Position numbers and translations under genes: made by a program | In this document: positions 1 to 12,300 of the stretch, piece after piece | Layout of the letters: each line of letters begins with the position of its first letter | How positions within the stretch are numbered: position 1 is the first letter of the stretch | Notes under the pieces: generated by a model | The model's database searches: none | Seen by the model: the letters and a program-made list of their open reading frames with translations, nothing else | Told to the model about the DNA's origin: nothing | DNA from: Nilaparvata lugens | Taxonomy: Eukaryota > Arthropoda > Insecta > Hemiptera > Delphacidae | Direction of reading: 5' to 3' | Length of the DNA stretch: 64,000 bases | Assembly (NCBI RefSeq): GCF_014356525.2 | Contig: NC_052508.1 | Coordinates: forward strand, 48,897,858 to 48,961,857

Positions 1-122
1 AGACAACTGTGTGTCATAGACGTAAACTAATGAACTGGCGACATTCCCACACAAATATCCGATATCATTATAACATGAAATGACAATATAAAATGAGATA
101 GAATAGTGTCAACTCAACATAC

Positions 123-335
123 TTGTACAATAGAGGTTGATGAGTGGCGGATTGCTGAGTTTGCAAAACACAGCCAGCAGACTGAGTAGAGTCAGCGACG
201 TTGGCAAGTTTTGGCTTAGTTGGCTTGCTTCGTCTGCGAGGCTGATATTTGTAGTCTGGATGTTCACGCTTGTGTTTCAGCCGGAGCCTCTCTGCCTCCA
301 AGATGAACGGCTTTTTTGCTGTCTCATTCAAGTGT
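123..335 (-). CDS. SoxE: SoxE exon 3: C-terminal half of HMG box and basic tail
   Basis: The acceptor ATTGCAG precedes 335. The exon opens with the third base of the split Arg codon, then [20 protein letters not shown], and ends the HMG box with [13 protein letters not shown] lysine/proline-rich and Gln/Ser/Thr-rich stretch of about 40 residues follows, in which SoxE nuclear-localisation signals often continue. The chosen donor is GTATGT (plus-strand 122-117), giving 70 codons plus 2 nt; the next exon lies outside the window. TAKK in place of the usual SEKR is a mild divergence from vertebrates. Family assignment is solid; the donor is the best consensus, not proven. Confidence 0.9.
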
Positions 336-3300
336 CTGCAATAGAAAATTCACTATTTAGACCGAAAAATATATCAAATTATTATAAATAATGCTCTGAT
401 ACTAGCGAAACTAGTTCTATTATATTGAAGACCTAAATTTTAATATTATTGTTTCTTGAAATTCTCAAACCATTGTTATCTGTAATTGCCGGAACAGAAA
501 TAAGTGATCTCATCAGCTCATCACACATTACTCTGAAGTGAGTCAACTAAATCAAAGTGTAGGAAATTGGTGATTGGACTAAGTTAATCGAGCGATTGAT
601 TTTCAAGATAATTGAGTTTGACCAGGGGACGTATTTGCAATCCGCGCAACTTTTGCAACATTCTGTAATAGAAAAATATAGATACAAAACACTTCAAGAA
701 AAAATAATCCGATTTTTATTGTCTTTCTACTTTCTAATTTGAATCCTCTTTTTTATCCAGTTTGTAAAATAAATACTAATAAATACGATTATAAATGAAC
801 ATCTTAATTCTGTTACAGATGGCATAATGGTTTTAAAGCATCCCTGTAGCTAACTGCTATCAATTCATAACTTGGTAGTCTTTTCTCGAGATCACTTCAG
901 TTTTTACTATGTTCACTTGAAATTGATTGGAAAACAGTACAGCCTACCCCTGGTTTAGCTAAATTTCTTAATTTTATCCACATAAAATTCAGTATCGATA
1001 TAAAACACGAGAAGAATCATTTTTACTGGGCATCAATGAAAAATAGGGTCTATTATCAAAGATGTTAGTGAAATACTAAAACCCCAATAGCTTCAGGTAC
1101 TCTATTAAAATGCTCTATTCATAAAACACAATAGTAACTGACTCCAAGAAGCCTTCACATTAGATATTCACAAACTGGCCGCGCTACGATTGTATTGTGT
1201 GTGTGCCCAAGGAAGAATGTAGAATACTTTGTGAATGAATTGTAGAAGAATTGAATGATCATCTTACAGTCAGATGCTCATTTATCATGGAGATTCTATA
1301 AGACTCTATTTTTTTAATAAAAATTCTCCTGATCCAAAATGGAAAATGAATAAGATTCAACAAAAATAATCAGTTAGACTATTATCACTGAGAAGCTGGT
1401 AAGATGATCAATTTTTTCTCCAACTAAGGAGACCTACATTTTATCGGTTCAAAAATGTCAAGTAATTCGGCACATATTTCGATTTTATTCTGGGAAATAG
1501 TCGTCATCGCATCCTTTGTGCTGATAAAAACTGTAAATAGTTGTTGGCGTAGACGCGTGCCAAGACTGCTATCAGCTGATAAGAAGCCAGCTGAATTGAT
1601 CCAGGTGTCTTTCGAATAATTTCACCACTTCCTTTCTCTGCTGCTGAGTACACAAGCTTTCAAAAATATTCACTTATGTTTATTTCTGAATATTATTAGA
1701 TATCTGCAGTGATGCAGCCTATCTATCTTCATTTCATTCATATCATTCCTATAAATATTTCTGACAATTAATATTGCCAACTAGTACAAGATATTCTAAG
1801 AAGAAATGTAAAAAAATAACTTTTGAGCGATAAAGAGAATCCCATTTTTGTGAGCGTCGTTAATGGAATGACGCGGTACATTATCAAACACCGTCTGCTG
1901 ACATAAAAGACAGACTAGCAATTTTTTATACTTGAATAAAAATCGGCTAAGATTACGAAACTCTGATAAAAATTCCTAAATTCTCTACATCCGGTATCTA
2001 CAACTTGACCTATGATCTGCCAATCGTGATCAAAATTCGAGTGAGTTCATTGCAAAATATTGATGTGAAAAATTCAAGCTTTTGCACTGCTGGGAGAGTA
2101 CACCGTTCTCAGTTCTGCTCTCTAATTCATTTAATTCGTATTTTGTATTTAATTTGATAGATCTATTATATCACTGCATTCTCTTTACTATTGAACAATT
2201 ATCATAAGCTCAACTTCTACGTAGTAGACTCAACTCACTACATGTATCAGTGAATGTATAGGTACCTTATAGGTACCGTACCACAATCCTAGGATAGTAG
2301 GATATGCCCTGCTCATTCATCTATGTCAGCCAATATTATTAAGATGATATCAGTTTTATAAAAAAAAATTGCATTCGTTTAGTGATAATATTGATATCTG
2401 ATTTAGAGTATTAACCTGCAGCTCTTCTAGTGCTACATGTAGTATTTGAGCAAAGTACGGTAGCGAAACGTGAGATAATCCTGAAGGGATTTATGGGTCG
2501 GGAAGGTCTCATTCCAAGAATAAAAACTGATAAAATATTTCCAGATCTAGTATTGATATAAGTTCATCCTTTGAATGAGAACATATTTTATGAAAATGCA
2601 CCAACAACTCACCTCCACAATTTGCCCAAATATTTGCTGAGCTCAGCATTGTGTAGCTGTGGATGCTGATCAGCCAGATGACGCCTGGCTGCTTGAGCCC
2701 AAACCATGAATGCATTCATCGGCCTTTTCACGTGCTGTTTACGTTTTCCATTGGTAGATCTGCAATTGAAAAATCAAGTAATCAGTAATAATTCTCACCT
2801 ACTCACAAAATACTCTGTTATGAGCATTTCAATTATTCTCATTCATTCATTCATGTTCATTATAATAATACACTTCATACAACTTTTATTGACAACTTTA
2901 TCAATCTCTCTGCAAGTAGTAACTAACCAGGACCTCCTAGATACTTAGGTGGTATTTAGGAGGTCCTGAACTAACCCCATATGAAATGCGTTATTATTGG
3001 TTGGTGATTGGTTTCGATCGATACAGTTGAAGGCCTGTCATTAATAGAACCAGCATTCACATCGTGCTATGAAATCGATATTGATATGAAAAATCATATC
3101 AATGAAATCGTTGAATAAAAAACAAAATTGAACTAGTCTCACCAGAATTTTCAAACAGGAATTGTGGAAAAAATTCGGTAATATTTCCAAACAAGTAATA
3201 TTTTCAGAAGTACTTGAAATTGAAAGTCTACTCGTATCTCTCTCACTTGCATTATTGATAAGATCAAACAATAATAGTTATTATATTATACTTGAATTCT

Positions 3301-6300
3301 TAAATACTTAAAATAATATTGATATATATTATTATTGTGATGTTAGTGATAATGTATTATATGAAGACTCAACACAAAACCTTTTTAATCTGGAGATTTC
3401 CAATTTCCAATACTATGCTACAAATGACAAAAGCCTATATCATGGATCAAAATATGTACACTTGCTATCGAGTTTCGAAAATTATTCAAATAAAAATCGT
3501 TCGAAGACTAAGTTGGATTTTCAAGATAATACACATGCTTTCACACGCTTCCAGCCATCTGCTTTTAAAAGTCTAATGGATTAGAACCTGGGACCTAAGT
3601 GAGGAAATTAGTAAAATTTGTAGTAGACTCCAAATCGCAGCACTTGATTCTCAGCCACTTGCTAATTATAAAAATAATTTCCTATTTTGAACACGTAATT
3701 TTTTCCATTACCGTTTTATTTGTTTAGCTGGAATATTTATGTTGAAGACAGACTAAACTTTTTCAAGCATTCCGTGATCAAATAGAATGTAACATAACTT
3801 CTGAAATTCGAGTGTACAAGAAACTGAGAAGACATGAGGGTCAAGTGTATTTGAATAATATTATTTGAAATTATTAACAAAACAAGTATAAACTAATGTT
3901 GAAGCTGAAATATTTCATTTTGATAAAATGTATATCTCACAAAAAAAACAAAATCTATTCTAGAACATGGTACGCCATATATAGGGGAGTAGATCAATAT
4001 TTCAATAGTGGAGTAGATTTCCACACAGAAAACACTACCTAAATATGAAGAAGACACATTATAAGAAATTTCTGAAACTAACTATTGTATGCAATTACAT
4101 ACACTATCTAATATTTTATGTAATTGATGTAGTAGTTTTAGTTTTTTTGGGAAATAAACATTCCAATTTTTTTCGGGCTGTTGCCTTTTCTTGAACAGTT
4201 GCAACAGCATGTGATGAATTTGGTGGAAAACTACAGTGCGTATTGACACAGAATACAATATTATAGAAGTTTTCTCTGGTATTGATTAACGTTTAAACAC
4301 TGAAAGCAAAGTTAAAGAGTTCCATAAATATTGATGTTCTCAATTCACTTGTTCATCATATCCTAATTAATACCTAATATTGAGTAGTAATGGTTTATAC
4401 TGAGTGATTTTTCTATGCTGTTATTCTACTGTTAGTGTGTGGTAATTTATTCCTGAAAAAGGAAAATTTTGTTTTGTCAGACGAAGTTGGTAGCTTACTC
4501 AATTGGTATAAACACGACAGTGTGAGTTGATTAATTATCCTTGATCTATGTGGAGGTCTTTTACCATAGAACATTGATATTATGGTGGGAAGAGTCAAAA
4601 CTTGTATAACCTCAATGAGTGGACATTTTGAACATATTCTTCAATAATCTTCAGTAACTTAGAAATGAATAATGAACTATCGTATCTCTTTTATATATAA
4701 CTGAACATTTTTATTACAACTGAATTTTCGTTTTATAAATTGATATGAAAGCTGGGTAAAAGGATAAAAAATTACTCTATATAATACACAAATTAATTGA
4801 ATCAGAAGTACATGGGATTCCTCAAAAGATCAAATGAAGAGAAGATTATTCAAATGTTCGAGCTCCAAGACAAGAGGAATAAATTACTAGATTCACACAT
4901 TTTCCAGCGTACAACATTTAAATAGTTACTAATATCGGTAACATACATTTTTGAGCATTCAAACTGGACTATCAGAAGAAAATTTTTTCATTTGGAAAAA
5001 TCTGTGCCCTTCATTAGTCTGGATGACAGATTGACAGGTTGTCTGTCCCTAGACAAATTCGGTAATCGGGTGAGTGACTTGAGTAAACTTGGCCCCTCTC
5101 TTGTCATCCCTTTTTGTGCCCCTCCTCCTACTTCCTCAGACACTCAAACTGTCTCCATCTCCTATCACTCTTCACCCTTATTCTTATTTTTCTTCAACCT
5201 CCTTCTCGGCAGTACGGCAGATGAAGTTCCCATAAACACTAGACTCCTAGATAAAGACTAGACTCCTCTGAAATATAGTAAATCGACTGAAATATTCTTT
5301 CTTCTTTCCGCCTGTTATGTTCTTAATCTTCTTTATCCATTTCAAATTTCATTATTTTCTTCTCTAGCCTCTTTTTTCTTCTCATTTAAAACTTTAAATA
5401 TACTAATATGCTACTATTTTGATCCTGCTATTATGTCGTTTGTGAATTTTGAATGATAGTTTATATTTTCCCTTGTATTCCTTCTTTTTTGCAATAGGTC
5501 TTCTCAGAGCTAGTCAATCAGCCGTCTTTTCACCTCCTCTTCTCCATTCTCTTTCTCTATTCTTCCAACTTCATCAGAAGTCCTCCCTCATCCTCACTCT
5601 AATCTTGTGAATCATCAACCTTCCCTTTTTCTTCTGAGTGGTATGAGTGAATTACCAAATTTTTCCGTATCGATGTGTTCTACCTATAATTCACTCTTGT
5701 TCAATCCTCCTGATTCCTCTTTATCTTCCTCCTTTACTCCTTTATCTTCCTCCTTCAAATGTATTTTTCTTTTTCTCTGTTCCTTCTTTCTCATCTATTC
5801 ATCGTTAACTTCTTCTCCACATCTTTTTCTAATGCCAGTCTGCTCGCCTCCTTCACCTTTCCACCTCCTCCTATCATCGTCTTTCGATTTCCTCTTAATC
5901 ATCCTTTTCTTTCATTTTAATCATCATAAACTCCTACTCCCCCTTCTCATTCTCTTTATTTTCCCCGGTATTCTCTCTCCACTTATTCTTTTTCCTTCTT
6001 TCTATCCTACATCAACCTCATAAAATTCATTGTGGGTCTATAATTGGTTAATATACTTAGTTATTATGGATCAGTATGGATGTTAGAATATAGACTAATG
6101 TGAGAAATGTTATAAAAAATGTTTCAATTTTCATTTTGACTGAGTACTTGAAGGCAAGTTAGCATAATCCACTAAAAACGCAATTATTTTAAGGCAGCTA
6201 CTTCTTGAAAAGGAATAGCTCTCTCAACAAGTTAAATTTCGTCAAAATCAAAGTTAATTTCAGTTCAAATTTAGAACTTTTACTTAGTTCACTCAGTCGA

Positions 6301-9300
6301 ATAACCTGGAAAAGAAACTCTAACACACAGTAAAATGTGATATCTAACTCTCAATATTCCCCATATTACATGAATGAAAAATTTTATTTATAAATAAATC
6401 CAATCTGAACCAGAATCAAATTCCTTCCTCCTTATTCTTCTCTCTATCTAATCCAACTACCATCGAATTTCTTTCTATACCATCTAATCTCTTTTTATGC
6501 TATAAAGTACAAATAAAAATACATTTATCTATCTATCCATATGCTTCTTTCTCTCCAGGTCGGTTACACTCCCCCTCACCTATTAGCCGCCACCTGTACT
6601 ATAGCAACCCTGGCAGAATATAGTCTCTGTCGCCTGTCGCCTGTCGCCTGTCGCGCTTGAGACTCGGAGTCGCTTTGAGTCGAGTCGAGTCGCCGACTGC
6701 GCTGTGATTTATGTGGCAGTCGGTCCAATTACCAGTCGACTGCCGATTGCTGCCGACAGACCGCCATTAGGCACGCAAATGGGCCGTCACCCCCACACCA
6801 CTCTCACTAGCTTTTATCTTTATTTAATCTCGTCATCATCTCCTTCCTTCTTGTTTTATCTTGTCATCAACCGATGTTCAACATATCAACAGTGAATTAT
6901 TAGCTAGTGAGCATAATCCTAGTCGTGTAGGAAAAGGGTATGGTGTAAACATATTTGACTGGGGGCCCTCAATAAAGTTTTGCAATAATTAGGGAGATGG
7001 TTAGAGCAATTTAGTATGAGTTCATACTTGATAGTATCAGTTGATAATGGGAATAGTAGAAAAGTTGCTAGTATAATATCAATACGGATAAAGATAGCAA
7101 ATCAGTAGACTAATAATAAAGACATTATTGAAACAACAATATAAATGGAACTCAGTAATACAATACAAATAGACTCAGACTCCTTCCCTTCTTCTTTCCC
7201 TTAGCATCACATGTTTATCTTATAGTTTCATCTTCGTCTAATCTTATAATCATTATATCTGATTCATTCATATACGAAATACGATAACCCTATAAATATA
7301 TGCACGGTGGTGATAAATACAAGGTGATGCTAGTTGTGTGTTCATTTGAAATTTTCGTGAGTGAGAGGTGAGAGCCTTTTCACGATATCATGATATTAGA
7401 AGGAAAAAGAATGGAAGATAGTGTTGATGAAGAACGCATTGACATTCCAGGTTAGTTTAAACTCTTGATGGGTTTATTTGATCGTAATATTACGAGAAAC
7501 GTTTTGATTTCAGCACACGAAAAACGGAGAGTGAGATAAAATCACGAATTATTGCATCTGAGCTTTTTGTGTTGCTGTCCGCTAGTGAAAGATGTAGGAG
7601 CTCATTAAAATATTGTAAGTTTCTAAACTAAAGACTTTGCCAGAATGTGCCTGCTACTGCTTCTTATCGCAATCGTCAGCAAAATAAAGATTATGATCCT
7701 TTAGATCTTTTCGCCAGCTTCAGGAATTTGTTTACATCAACATCATTTTTGTAACAATAATAATCATCATCATAGCCTTTACCATTACCAACATTTTTCA
7801 TGAAAATTATGATCATTTCCTCACTCATAAAATCTAGCATATACCACTATGTATATGAAGTAGCAGACGAATACCATTATGATCAATAATGGGTGACTTC
7901 TAGATGACTCTTCCTTCAAAGCATGAGCATTATTTCATAGATATTATTCCTTCAACAATAACCTGATTTTTTGAGCTGGATTTCAACCTGAAGGCAATAT
8001 TTTTGCTTTCTACGGTCATAAGATCTATTGCCATTCTATTCCGCATCTTATATAGGAATTGTAGCCTATATCGTCCCCAATTTTCATTGCTCTTCATTGG
8101 ACAAAATAAAAACTTCTTTTCTTACTCACTCACTTTTCTATAATAATTAACAAACGCGTCTCCTATTTATTTATTGTGGTTCAATAGACATCAGTTTCAA
8201 CATCATCTATATCCATCACCAAAGTACAAAATAATATTGTAACATGGAGTATACAGAAGTTCACTTGAAAATATTTGGCTTTGGAAATACTTAACACAAA
8301 AGATTATAGGTGTAATTTATGTGCTGTACCTATTTACCCACTTTGGCTTGGATCTCAACTTTGATGAGGCAAAAGCAAAAAATAATCACAAATATCAAAA
8401 CAAAATTAATAAATATTAATAGTAATTACGATTACAATATTATATGAAGCACTACGCATTTTACCATTTATGTTCATCTGCCTCTTGGTTCAGGGTCATA
8501 AATCTCTAGATTCCACTAATGCAGCTCTTAATAATTACTTGTCAGACTGGCAAAAATATCTGCGAGAAGATATGAATTTATTCTAATAAATAATGAAAAA
8601 AGCATATCGAGATAATATGGCATAACCCATTGATAACAGACCAATGACCGACTAACCTCGCGATCTTGACACTAATAATAAAATTGACCTAAATTTCTTG
8701 TGACGATCTCGCGAAAACTCCAACGGTCCAAACGTTTATCCCGATTGTTATGTTTATTGCAATTTTTCAGAAGGTCATAAACACTTTTTTGGTTTATCTT
8801 AGGTCACTGGAGATTAGAAAACAAATTTTCAATGAGGAAATGTATAGAATGGATATGTATTTTGGGGGTGTTCGGTTGATATAAATTTCATTGATACTGA
8901 ACATCCCACAGAAGACTTGAATTGTATGTATCGCTATTTACAATCGTGCATTTATTTGGAAATTAATACTGTTTATAGTACTTCATATTCTCAATCTTTG
9001 GTTAGTTCAATCATATCAAAGTCAATATCATGCTGTATTGATTTCGATTTTCGATTACATTAGTTAAGGATAGTATTTACATTTCCTACTCCGCTAGAAA
9101 AGTGTATAAACTCGGTAAATAAACTCATCTTAGTAGCTAAAGTGGACCTTCCTTGCATCAATCAGGCTACTCAGTCAATCACAGTGCAGTATGTACAAAT
9201 TCAGTTACTTTGTACTGAAGGCATCTGATTTGAGTTACCAATAGTAACATTCTTTCCAAGTTAATAATAATGTGATGACTATGAAGGCTGTAGAGCATTT

Positions 9301-12300
9301 TCATGTACCATATCATTGCTTTTATTGTTATAAAGGATAATAGATAAATAAATGAATCGATATTTAAAGGTTTATAGTTCACAAATTGGATATTGACTGT
9401 TTGACAGTTTGAACGGAGTCGAACTGATACATTAATAGCCGCCAGTCTAACACAGTACAATGATAAATGGTAGAGGCAACCGTTTGGCCAAAATGATAGA
9501 CTATTATGATAATAATAATTTTCTCTATTTCTCTTATTCTGCCTATCATTAAATTTAGTGTTAATCCTTTCAGGAAGAAACATTAAGTGATACATGAACA
9601 TTGAATTGAAAAGTATCTTGAAGCTCACGATGTCATACGACTAACAAGATCGTACGTAATAGCTCGAAAATCGTGTTCTATCGAGAGGAAAAGAAACAAA
9701 AATATAATAATATCACATTGGAGAATATCTCTATTTAATATAAAATAACAGATTAAAAACACAAATTAAAACAAAACTGAAAGTTTTGTTTAAAACAATC
9801 AATAGGCTACTATAAAAAGTTTAAAACATAGTAAGAATACTATGATGTGATTCTATAAATAAAAATAAGTAGCCCTGAATACATACATTTTACGAACCAG
9901 TACAATTCTATGTCATGACGATCAATGTTGAAGCTAATATTAAAAAATAAAATCAAACCAATAGCTGCACCCAAACCCATTTTGAATTACAACAGCTAGA
10001 GATATTTTTTGAGAATTTGTTTGCTCTCCATAAAAATTATCACCACAGCATTGGGAAGTGTTCGACCTAAAGACGTAACTAGGGGAGATTAAAAGGCAGG
10101 TCAGGGAGGTTGAAACAGAGATAAGCGATACAAACATACCTGAAGGACAGTTTTGTTTATTCTTGGCGATAGAACCAATAATTTTATCACATTCGGATGT
10201 AACCAATAAGAGGTCGACGTCATTTGAAATTTGGAAAAAATTCTTTTGTTCCTCTTTGGAGGGCTTCACTATGAAGTCAATCTGACCCTTTGCTCTTAGT
10301 TTTAGATAAACCAGTAAAGGGAAACACACAGGAAATCAGTAGTAGAAGAGAACCCTTTTTAGCGAAACGAAGTATAGTGAAACTCAACACTCATCACAAT
10401 ATTATGAATATTTCGAATTAAAAATGCAACATGTAGCTTATTTGAAACTACATTCACTCATAATGGATGGTGATATATTATAGAGAGTTGAACGATTGCT
10501 ATTTCAAATGAATGTTAAGTGATTACAATAATATTGTTTGAAACTACATCTACTCATATTGGATGGTGATATATTGAGAGGAATGATTACTACCTATTTC
10601 AAATGAACGTATAAAAATAAAACTAACCTTAAATGTGGAAGAAATAGAAGAAATTATTTTGGAAAATCTTGATGATATAAAATCCTCTTTTTTGACGCAG
10701 AAGGTTCGGCGCCAAGTACAGTAATGAGATTAATCGACATAATATCACCATACGGTATGGTATGTTTATACTAAGCTCTCTCGTCTCAACTTATCTATTT
10801 ATTTAGCATGTGTCAGATACACAACAAATATATAGCTCAAGCTCATGAGTCTCAAATACCTAGATATACACTGTATATATTTCCAAATTCTTTGAGATAT
10901 TGTGTAGTTTCTGGTCAGGAGAACATAAGTTTGTCTGACCGCCATTATTTGCTAGTACATTTAGCGTTACCAAATGTGCACCATGGAGGCGAACTAACGC
11001 ACTCAACTTATTATTAACACAATAGTGACTTCAATTGATTATAATATTGTTTTTGTTTTCAATTACAAGTACTGATCCTTTTCCGCCAATCTGAGCGTTG
11101 TTGAATTAATTCAGGCTCTAAATACGTCATCCTCATATCCTTGGAGATGGTATCCATCCAGGCTGTCGGCGGTCTACCAGGGCGTCTCCTAGGTTGTTCA
11201 AATTTAACAATTAATGAGGTTTTGTTATTGGGTAGAAGTCGTTGATAATATTCATAGAAGTTGATTTATGATAGCGAGTAACCAAATTACCACAGATTGC
11301 TGTTTTCAGAGAACAAAGTCTAAGTCTAAGCTAAGCTAAGTCTATTCAATTGAATTCCAAAATTAAAAAAAATCAATTGTTCTTTTCACAGAATTTGTGT
11401 GAAATCGTCGAAACTTAAGAAACGTTCAAGGATTCCGATCCGATAATCCTACTTAGGAAGAGTTTAGTTCCTCAACATCATACAAAGCTTACAGCCTTTT
11501 GCCTTTGTTTACCTTTTGTCTACCTTTGCTAGGCCTATTGCCTATTTGCCTTGTCACAGTCTATAGGTAATACTTCTACTAACAGAGGATTTGAAGACTT
11601 GTTTATTCAGCTTCAACATAGGCCTACTTAGGCAAGAACAGAAACAGATAGGTTCTAGGTGATATTGATACTTCAACGGAGAAATTCGGTTCTTGATAAA
11701 GAAAGTAAGGTGCTCCAACACAATATCAGATGCTTCAATGTCAAATACACCTGCTTAAGGGCCGTTTCAAACAATAGGGGGTTCATAACGCGCAAACGTA
11801 GCATTTTTCACCCCGCTTCAATTCCATATTCCAACGAGTAGGCAACATGTAATTTTCTATCAAATTTCGTCAATAAAATTTATTGTTTAAATTCAATATT
11901 TTCTGAATTTGGCTTATAGTGATTTTGTGTTTTGTTTCGGTTTTGTAAATGTTTGGACTTTTTAAAATCGAAAAGAACTTTATTTCGAAGTGTAAAGTGT
12001 AAATTTAAAGTATTGTGCTTACTATAACCTTAGAGTCCGGTTTCCCAAAGTTTTCCATTAGGGAACTTTGGACTATAAACGGCGAGGTGGAACTATATCC
12101 TTGGGCCTCACCACTATTGAAAGCCATACGCTAATAATAATAAAATAATTCGCATAGGCATATAGCATAATAGACTATTTACAATATTCCACTTGACTTT
12201 CACATGATTTTTTCTTTTCTTGATTATTTATTCAATCTCTAACATACAACATGATACATAGTGATACTGAGTATGTAGGCTATCCTTTCTCGTCCGATTG

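Noticed and set aside
5607..6023. 138-codon open frame
   Set aside because: Low-complexity Ser/Leu/Phe translation of a CT-rich block.
9179..9628. 149-codon open frame on the minus strand
   Set aside because: Longest frame in the window, but its composition is that of AT-rich random sequence, with no domain or plausible splice context.
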